This document shows positions 58,168-64,000 of a stretch of 64,000 nt of DNA, one piece after another. Position numbers and translations under genes: made by a program. Numbering within the stretch: position 1 is the stretch's first letter; each line of letters begins with the position of its first letter. The notes beneath the pieces are model-generated. The model was not told the DNA's origin and ran no database searches. It saw only the letters and a program-made list of their open reading frames with translations. Source of the stretch: Ottelia alismoides. Taxonomy: Eukaryota; Streptophyta; Magnoliopsida; Alismatales; Hydrocharitaceae. The stretch is taken from the NCBI GenBank assembly GCA_037367405.1, contig JAZKJV010003367.1, positions 124,001 through 188,000 of the forward strand, written 5' to 3'.

Positions 58168-58887
58168 TCAATCAACGGTCAATAAGCAAACTTCTCTAAT
58201 ATCATCAGATAGGTCATAGGCCTCGGAGTCTGCTAGAATAGGTGAAGGTGCATCAGGTGCAGGTCTCTGGTCGACTGTGGGTGTGGTGATCAACACGTCG
58301 CTCTCGTCAATAGGAGGGAAGCGAAACTCTCCTGATCCATAATCAATAACGAACCTCTCAGAGGTGAGGAATGGTCGTCCCAAGATGATTGGAGAGGGCT
58401 CCCCTGTGGAGGTCTCCATGGGAAATACGACATAATCAACATTGTAGCTCGTGCCCTGAATCGATATAACAGCATTTTCAAGGATACCCTTCAGCCTCTT
58501 GATAGATCCATCAGCAAACTGAACAATCATCCTGGTCTTCTTTAGAGGCTCTAAGTGAAGAGACTGTACCACCGAGAAGGGTAATATGCTAATTGACGCA
58601 CCGCCGTCAAGGAGAGTGTGATCGCAAGTATGGTCAGAGATGGTGCAGGTGATGAATGGTGTAGTTGTGTTCCTCTTCCGAGGAATGGGACGGTGTGTGA
58701 TGGCGTGGTCAGTGGCCATGATCAGAATGTGACGCTCAGACCTGCTCCTTCGCTTTCTCTTCTTGGGAGGAGGAGCAGATAATTGGGTCATGGCCTGCTG
58801 AAGTGGGGCTTGGATGATCTCATGAATAGTGGCCACCACTTCCGGTTCAAATAGCATTTTTTTGAACTTTTGACCGCCTTCATACAA
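58168..58887 (-). pseudogene. aspartic protease region of element E
   Basis: A 239-codon frame. Residues 45-75 are basic (PPPKKRKRRSRSERHILIMA), aligning with B's RRKKRSRTEKHVLTKA. LLDGGASISILPFSVV then marks the active-site loop, followed by VQFADGS, and SPIILGRPFLTSERFVIDYG is the conserved C-terminal motif. The catalytic loop has D-G-G instead of D-T/S-G. Both hallmark motifs are in one open frame, so this is the best preserved protease in the window. A homopolymer of seven A near 58860 breaks its link to the upstream frame, so the start at 58887 is not the true start. Confidence 0.75.
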
Positions 58888-59469
58888 TGGTGGAAGTCGG
58901 AGTCAGCATCTACACGAGGCATGCCAAGAGCAGTCTGTACAGCGGCATCGTCGGGGTCAAAGGTGGGACAGTGTGTGAAAGGCTGTGTGGTCAAAGGGTC
59001 AGGCAAGTGGGCACTCTCCTCATAGTCTGAATCAACCAAAGGTCTCCCGAACTCTTTTTGTGTTTTTATATTTTTCTCATTTTTTTGTATGTTGGGCGAT
59101 TGCAAGCTCACATGATTACCCACAAGTAAATCTGTATCCTCGACAGAAGGAGCATTAATCTGACTTTCTCTCAAAATGGCAAGATAATCTCTCATCAAAT
59201 TAATGTGCTCTAGCATTAGGTTCAAGACAACACTCATGGAGATCAAGGGAGGTGACTCCAACAGATCAGACTCGGGTGGATGTGAAGGTGGAGGTGGATA
59301 ATATATAGGTGGAGGTGGAGGTGGGTAGAAATCCGAGTCTTGATACTGCGGCTGAGGCGGGTATGTACAAAAGTCAGGAGCAAAGTCCTCCTGGAAAAAA
59401 AGGACGTGAACCGGCTGGAGTGAACGAAGGATCCGTAAAGTCCGGATAAAAGACGCTCCAGGGGTCCAT
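58788..59469 (-). pseudogene. Gag-like N-terminal region of element E (no capsid)
   Basis: The likely start is the ATG at 59467-59469 (MDPWSVFYPDF). A run of seven T near 59395-59402 throws the frame into a stop; in the shifted frame a proline/tyrosine-rich stretch (YPPPPPPIYYPPPP) leads into LNLMLEHINLMRDYLAIL and an acidic region ending near 58860, where a second homopolymer shifts into the protease frame. There is no counterpart of B's capsid motifs (ALADKALYWL, EAWDRFKDL), so capsid coding was lost or replaced. Confidence 0.5.
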
Positions 59470-60799
59470 CTCGAAACAAGAAAAAAAATGATAGTCGGGA
59501 GAGCACGACGGTCAAATCAATAGAGTGAGAAATAAGGTGCAAATGCGCAGAGATGATCTAGCAAACACACAAGCAATCACAAGCAAAACTCACACAATAC
59601 AAACCCTCAATTCACCTACTCAACTCGATGAAGACCACAAATGCGGTCTTTCTATCTTGTCTATTTTAGATTTAGGTGAGAAGTCCAAAATTGGCACAAA
59701 CACTTAGGGGGTTGAATGGGATTTGGGCACTAATCCTTAGTGTATGCGCGAGCAATGTAAAACGAAGACAATGAGGGGATTACTCGCCCCAAGACAATGT
59801 TTTTCTTTTTGGTTAATTTTAGGTCGAGTGATATTAGCAGTTTCAATTTTTATTTGTTATCACTTTTTTTGGATTTTTACTGAGGAATGCACACGCCTAA
59901 CGAGGTATCAATTTTACTTAACACCTAGGTTGGCAAAATAAGAGGTAGAGAGTTGGAAAATCAATGCAAGCGGCAAACAATGATGAAAGCTAAAGCGTAA
60001 ATGCTCACCTTGCTTCCAGCACTCTACATGCAAGGATGCTCGGCAGAATTGAAACCTATCTATATGCAAATGCAACCGATGAAATCGCTCTAGGATGAGG
60101 AATTGCTATTAGCGTGAAGAACCGATGCTAATGACTTAGAATAGAACCGAAATGTCCGATCTTGGAGCCTCCTCGGTGCCCACCAAGGTGGGTCCTGCAC
60201 GCGTTGTATGGAGAACTCTTGCAGCGTGGTGGTTCCGAGACTAAGTAAGAAGCAATTTAAATTTGACTAAGTCCAAACGTGTCTATAGGCACAGGCAAAT
60301 GTATTAGGTGTTTGGCCTTACTCTATCACAAGCATCCTAAATCTAAGGGCTCAATCACACAAAAATAAGGAAAACAAAATCGGAAAACAAATAAAAAATG
60401 CTACAAAAATCATGAAAAGTCGCGGTGAGCCCCCAAGTGTACAAACACTTGGAAATTGGGCCCGAATGTCCAAGTCCTGAGTCCCTGTATTATTACAAAT
60501 AATAAAGTCTCTCTCTCACAAAAATTACACAAATAAACACAAGAAGACAAATAGAGCTAAATCTGTAAAATTTCTCTAAGTCTCCTCGGTGCTAGGTCAG
60601 CAGGCTGACGTCGGCTTCACGTGGGTGCGTAGGCGCCTAGGATGGAGCGTGTCCCTCGTTCTGCGGTTCCTCGCACAAAGTCAACAAGAGAGGGGTGAGA
60701 CAACTCAAATAATTATATCAAATAAATGAGCAAATAAATACGGCGAAAATAGGCAAATAATCACAATCACAAGCAAAAACCCGAACTACATGTTGTTGC
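59470..60799 (-). other. 5' leader of element E
   Basis: About 1.3 kb without a gene. It shares short segments with the leader of B (for example GGTCTTTCTATCTTGTC at 59645, compared with TCGGTCTTTTATCTTGTC at 36514). Confidence 0.45.
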
Positions 60800-60817
60800 T
60801 CCCCAGCAATGTCGCCA
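60800..60817 (-). other. primer-binding site of element E, tRNA-Asp type (degenerate)
   Basis: Minus-strand TGGCGACATTGCTGGGGA, two bases inside the LTR. It has three differences from the Athila tRNA-Asp site. Confidence 0.65.
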
Positions 60818-60819
60818 TT

Positions 60820-63800
60820 TGATAACACATATTTGGGGAGGGTCTGAATATCTCACACAAGGTGGAGACAAGAGTCGTTACAGCGACCACTCACTAAACC
60901 CGTATTAATCAACAATTAACCCACAACAATATAAATCAAGAAATGAAAATAGAAGTGGAGTTAAAATTTATTATAACTCTACAATAGGTGTGTATAGTGC
61001 AAGTATGTGTAGAGTGTCGAACTCAGGGAGCAAGCATGATAAATCGAGCAAAGATGCACAAAATGTGATATGTGATCAAGTGTCTACAAATATGCAAATT
61101 TTTATGGGTTTTTAATTTTTTATTTTTATTTAATTTTTGATTTTATATTTTGGTTTTTTGGTTTTTTAAATTTTCTGATTTTATATTTTATATTTTATAT
61201 TTTCTTTTTCAATAAATAAGATATATACACAATATAGGTAAAGAGAAGAAAGAGTATTTATAAAAATAGGGAAAATACTCAAAAATCAGGAAATCAAATG
61301 TTTTTGGTCTTTTTATAATTTTATGATGTTTTTATGATTTTTAGAAAATTTTCTGAATGTTTTTGGTATTTTTAAAAGTCAAAACACTAGAAAACAATGA
61401 ACTTAGCTACTAGCCGAAATTAAAATGAGGATTAAAAATAGCAAATAGTGTCCAAAATTCCTCAAATTAATTTTAAATCACAGGGAATAAATCAAAGTGA
61501 ACACAGAAATTGAATTTGTATTTTAAGTTTTTTTCTAGAATTTTTTAGATTTTTAAGAATATTTTTAGAGTTTTCTAATTTTTAAGGTTTTTGTTTTGAA
61601 ATTTTTAATGATTTTTGGACTGACACTAAAATATGATAATATACGCAAAATATAATTTTTTGGAATTTTTCAACAACTTTTACTAATTTTTATGAATTTT
61701 CTAATGTCAACAGTGCTGAAAATGCATGTTTTTGATTTTTAATAATTATGCAAATGCAATAAAAATGCAACACAAAAATATAGTGTAAATCAGCAAGCAA
61801 ACATGAGCTTAACCTAATTTTTGGTGATTTTTAGCAATTTATAGATGCAACAAATCGATACAACAATAAGACACTACACTACTAGCATGGGCAATTTTGT
61901 AAATAGCAAGACATCCAGGGGCTTGACTGCAAAAATGCCAGAAATATATTAACTGCGAATAAAAGTTCTGAGATTAAAAATTAAATTGCAAAATGCCCGA
62001 GATATTCCTGCAAAAGTGCCAAGCCATGTGCGCGGAGCATGTGACCTGGCAGGGGTCAAAATAGTATAACACGAAGTCCCAAGGGGTTCAGTGCAATTAT
62101 TACAAAACTACATAACGACAAACGAATGATTTAGCATTATAAAATAAATACACAAAAGCGCTAGGGTTTGAGCGCAAAATACCCCCGTAGGTGGATCGGA
62201 CGGCTTGAGATTCTTCACTTAAATACGTGGCGTCGATCCGTGAGCTCGTACCCCTTCACGATCGATGGCTGCGATTAAGATGTTGATGCAGATCTGACGG
62301 TGCTAGCGGCCGTCAATCCAACGGCTGGTGCGCTTCCTGAAGAACAGCCCTGATCTAACGGCCGAGAACGCAGGATCAAGAACAGGGAAGAAGGCTCCGA
62401 CAAGCGAGCTTTCCCGGCCTCGCTCCTCCTCCTCCGGCATGAGACGAGGCTACGAGAAGGTCCAAAGCGCTCCTGCTGGTATCTTCTTCTCGCTTGGATC
62501 TTCAAAAAGAGGTGGCGACCACCCGAGCGCCCCGGAGGAGGTGGAGGAGCACGACACCTCCAAAGACCTCCGGCGTGCCTTCAAAATAGCTCCAGGCACC
62601 TTAGTATGCTCGGCCTGCAAAAAGTAAAGTCAAGGGGGGTCGCAGGCAAACTGCCGCGACCCTCCTGGTGGCGTAATGCAGCAGAGTGTGGCGGACTAAA
62701 GGGCTCACCGGAGCAAGCTCCGGCGAGGGGTGGCTTAGGTGAAAAATTGGTCCATAAACAAAATGGCGAGTAGCTGTGAGATCCTACGACTATGGCGAAG
62801 ATAATAAAGCAAAAAAATGAAGAAAAACGAACCTCAAGCCCAGAGAAGGTGAGATGGCACCTCACGGCCAAGGTGGCCGGAGGTGGCTGGAACACGGCCT
62901 TCTAGCCTCGCCGCACCTCAACGGGGGGTGTGGGGAGTCTCCCCTGTCCCCAGAGCCTCTCCCAACCCACTCCCGGAGGTCTGAAGCTATCAAAGGTGGT
63001 TCGAATTTTGAATGGAAGGTGACAGGTTCTTTTGAATGGCTGACTGACGTGGCTCAAAGATCAAGGAGCCTCGTCGCGATCAGTGATTCACAACCCAAGA
63101 AAAGTCCGTGGCGTGAATCACCAATGGCCGAGGCAAAAATTTGCAGAAGGACGCGACATGAAAGGGGCAAAGGGGTGGTCTCCAAAATTCGTCGAACATG
63201 ACCCAAAACCGAGGTCTGACACAACCCAGAGGGGGGAGTCAGATAGTTGACCTGCGGTCAACTGTCAGACTCACCTGGTTGGTCCACTTGGACCAACTAG
63301 GAAAAACCTCTAAAAAATATTTTGTAAATTAGATTAAAAATAGTTAATGAATTTATTAATTTTTTATTATAAAATAGAAATTAATTGTTATTTTTTAAAT
63401 TATTTTATGGTGATTTTTAATTATTTTTAGGAGGTATAAAAATGCGAGTTACCATTTATAGGCTATATAGGTATATATATATTAATATTTTATTTTTATT
63501 TTATGTATTTAATTGATTTATTTTTGTTGACTATTTTATAGTTTTATAAAGTATTTTTATACACTTAAATATATTTTTATTTTATTTTTCTGAAGTGTTT
63601 TGTACACTTAATAAAATGTAAGTATTAAATATACATGTATATGTATAGGTATTATACCTATGTATTATAATACAAGTATTTTATTTTGTAATTTATTTAG
63701 GTTTTTATTCTGATTTTAATGTACAAATATATTATAAGTAATATTCACAAAATTATAAAAATATAAAATTATAGAAATAATGAATAAATAATAAAATAAA

Positions 63801-64000
63801 TACTTTAATATGTACAAGTATACAATAGGGGTCCAAAACTCAACTTTCAAACCGTAGCTCCTCCAAATTCGAAACCACTGCCATTAAATAGCTTATTTTA
63901 CACTATATACAATTAAAGCTGAGTTTGATGCATATGGAATTTTTATTTGGGACATATGGGTCTGGGAAGTTGGGATTCTGGAATTTTATTCAGACCATAA
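60820..64000 (-). repeat. right (5') LTR of element E, incomplete at the window edge
   Basis: It starts TGATAACACAT and follows the left LTR throughout. About 3.2 of 3.6 kb is visible. It keeps GTTGACCTGCGGTCAAC near 63247, an inverted repeat that is deleted in the left copy. Confidence 0.9.

Larger units (their letters stand above)
51161..64000 (-). mobile_element. element E: non-autonomous Athila-type element (right end beyond window)
   Basis: Minus-strand element with a complete left LTR (51161-54790), a 6.0-kb interior and most of the right LTR (60820 to the end). The interior has a polypurine tract, stem-loop array, acidic tail, protease, proline-rich Gag-like N-terminus, leader and primer site. 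Capsid, RT, RNase H and integrase are absent. The 5 bases before it are GCACC; the matching duplication would lie about 450 bp beyond the window. Confidence 0.85.

Overview
This window is plant nuclear DNA, very probably from a flowering plant with a large, repeat-rich genome. The evidence is Ty3/gypsy elements of the Athila type with tRNA-Asp primer sites, small hAT-like and Tourist-like DNA elements, a Ty1/copia-type initiator-tRNA-Met primer site, and AT-rich spacers broken by sharply GC-rich LTR promoter blocks. I cannot name the species. Almost nothing here is an intact gene. The only host-like coding sequence is one exon near the left edge (2319-2397) that encodes a CCHC zinc knuckle.

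Layout, left to right. 1-7375: a host-gene tail with a tandem repeat in its putative intron, a tRNA-derived insert, and the 3' part of a copia-like LTR with its primer site. 7376-21143: element A, a plus-strand Athila-type element. It has lost the end of its 5' LTR, its primer site and all of RT/RNase H/integrase, and it carries two hAT-like insertions with 8-bp target duplications. About 21.6-49.4 kb: element D, a minus-strand Athila-type relic. Its LTR was split by element B (24474-40657, minus strand, perfect AATAC duplication) and by a 412-bp MITE. Its interior was split by a Tourist-like MITE and by a 3850-bp solo LTR with a perfect ATATG duplication. 49396-51160: an LTR fragment of another family. 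51161-end: element E, a minus-strand non-autonomous relative whose right LTR runs off the window.

Element B is the only copy with recognisable gag, protease, reverse transcriptase, RNase H and integrase. It is dead: it has stops, frameshifts, and an Asn in place of the first Asp of the RT catalytic pair. A and E keep only gag and/or protease remnants plus the cis sequences, so they would have depended on proteins from a relative.

The most interesting signal is shared non-coding architecture. (1) Between the last coding remnant and the 3' LTR, all four elements carry an array of 4-6 stem-loops. In most of them the downstream arm plus the following G-run repeats the polypurine tract that lies next to the 3' LTR. 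(2) B and E have near-perfect 28-bp palindromes centred on ACGT where the AT-rich U3 meets the GC-rich block of the LTR; A has a 24-bp version, and the solo LTR has a cluster of G-boxes in the same place. (3) A splice-donor-like site follows the GC block in several LTRs. (4) A GAGTTCGACC block lies near every visible LTR 3' end. These are candidates for an undescribed cis-acting system shared by autonomous and non-autonomous members.
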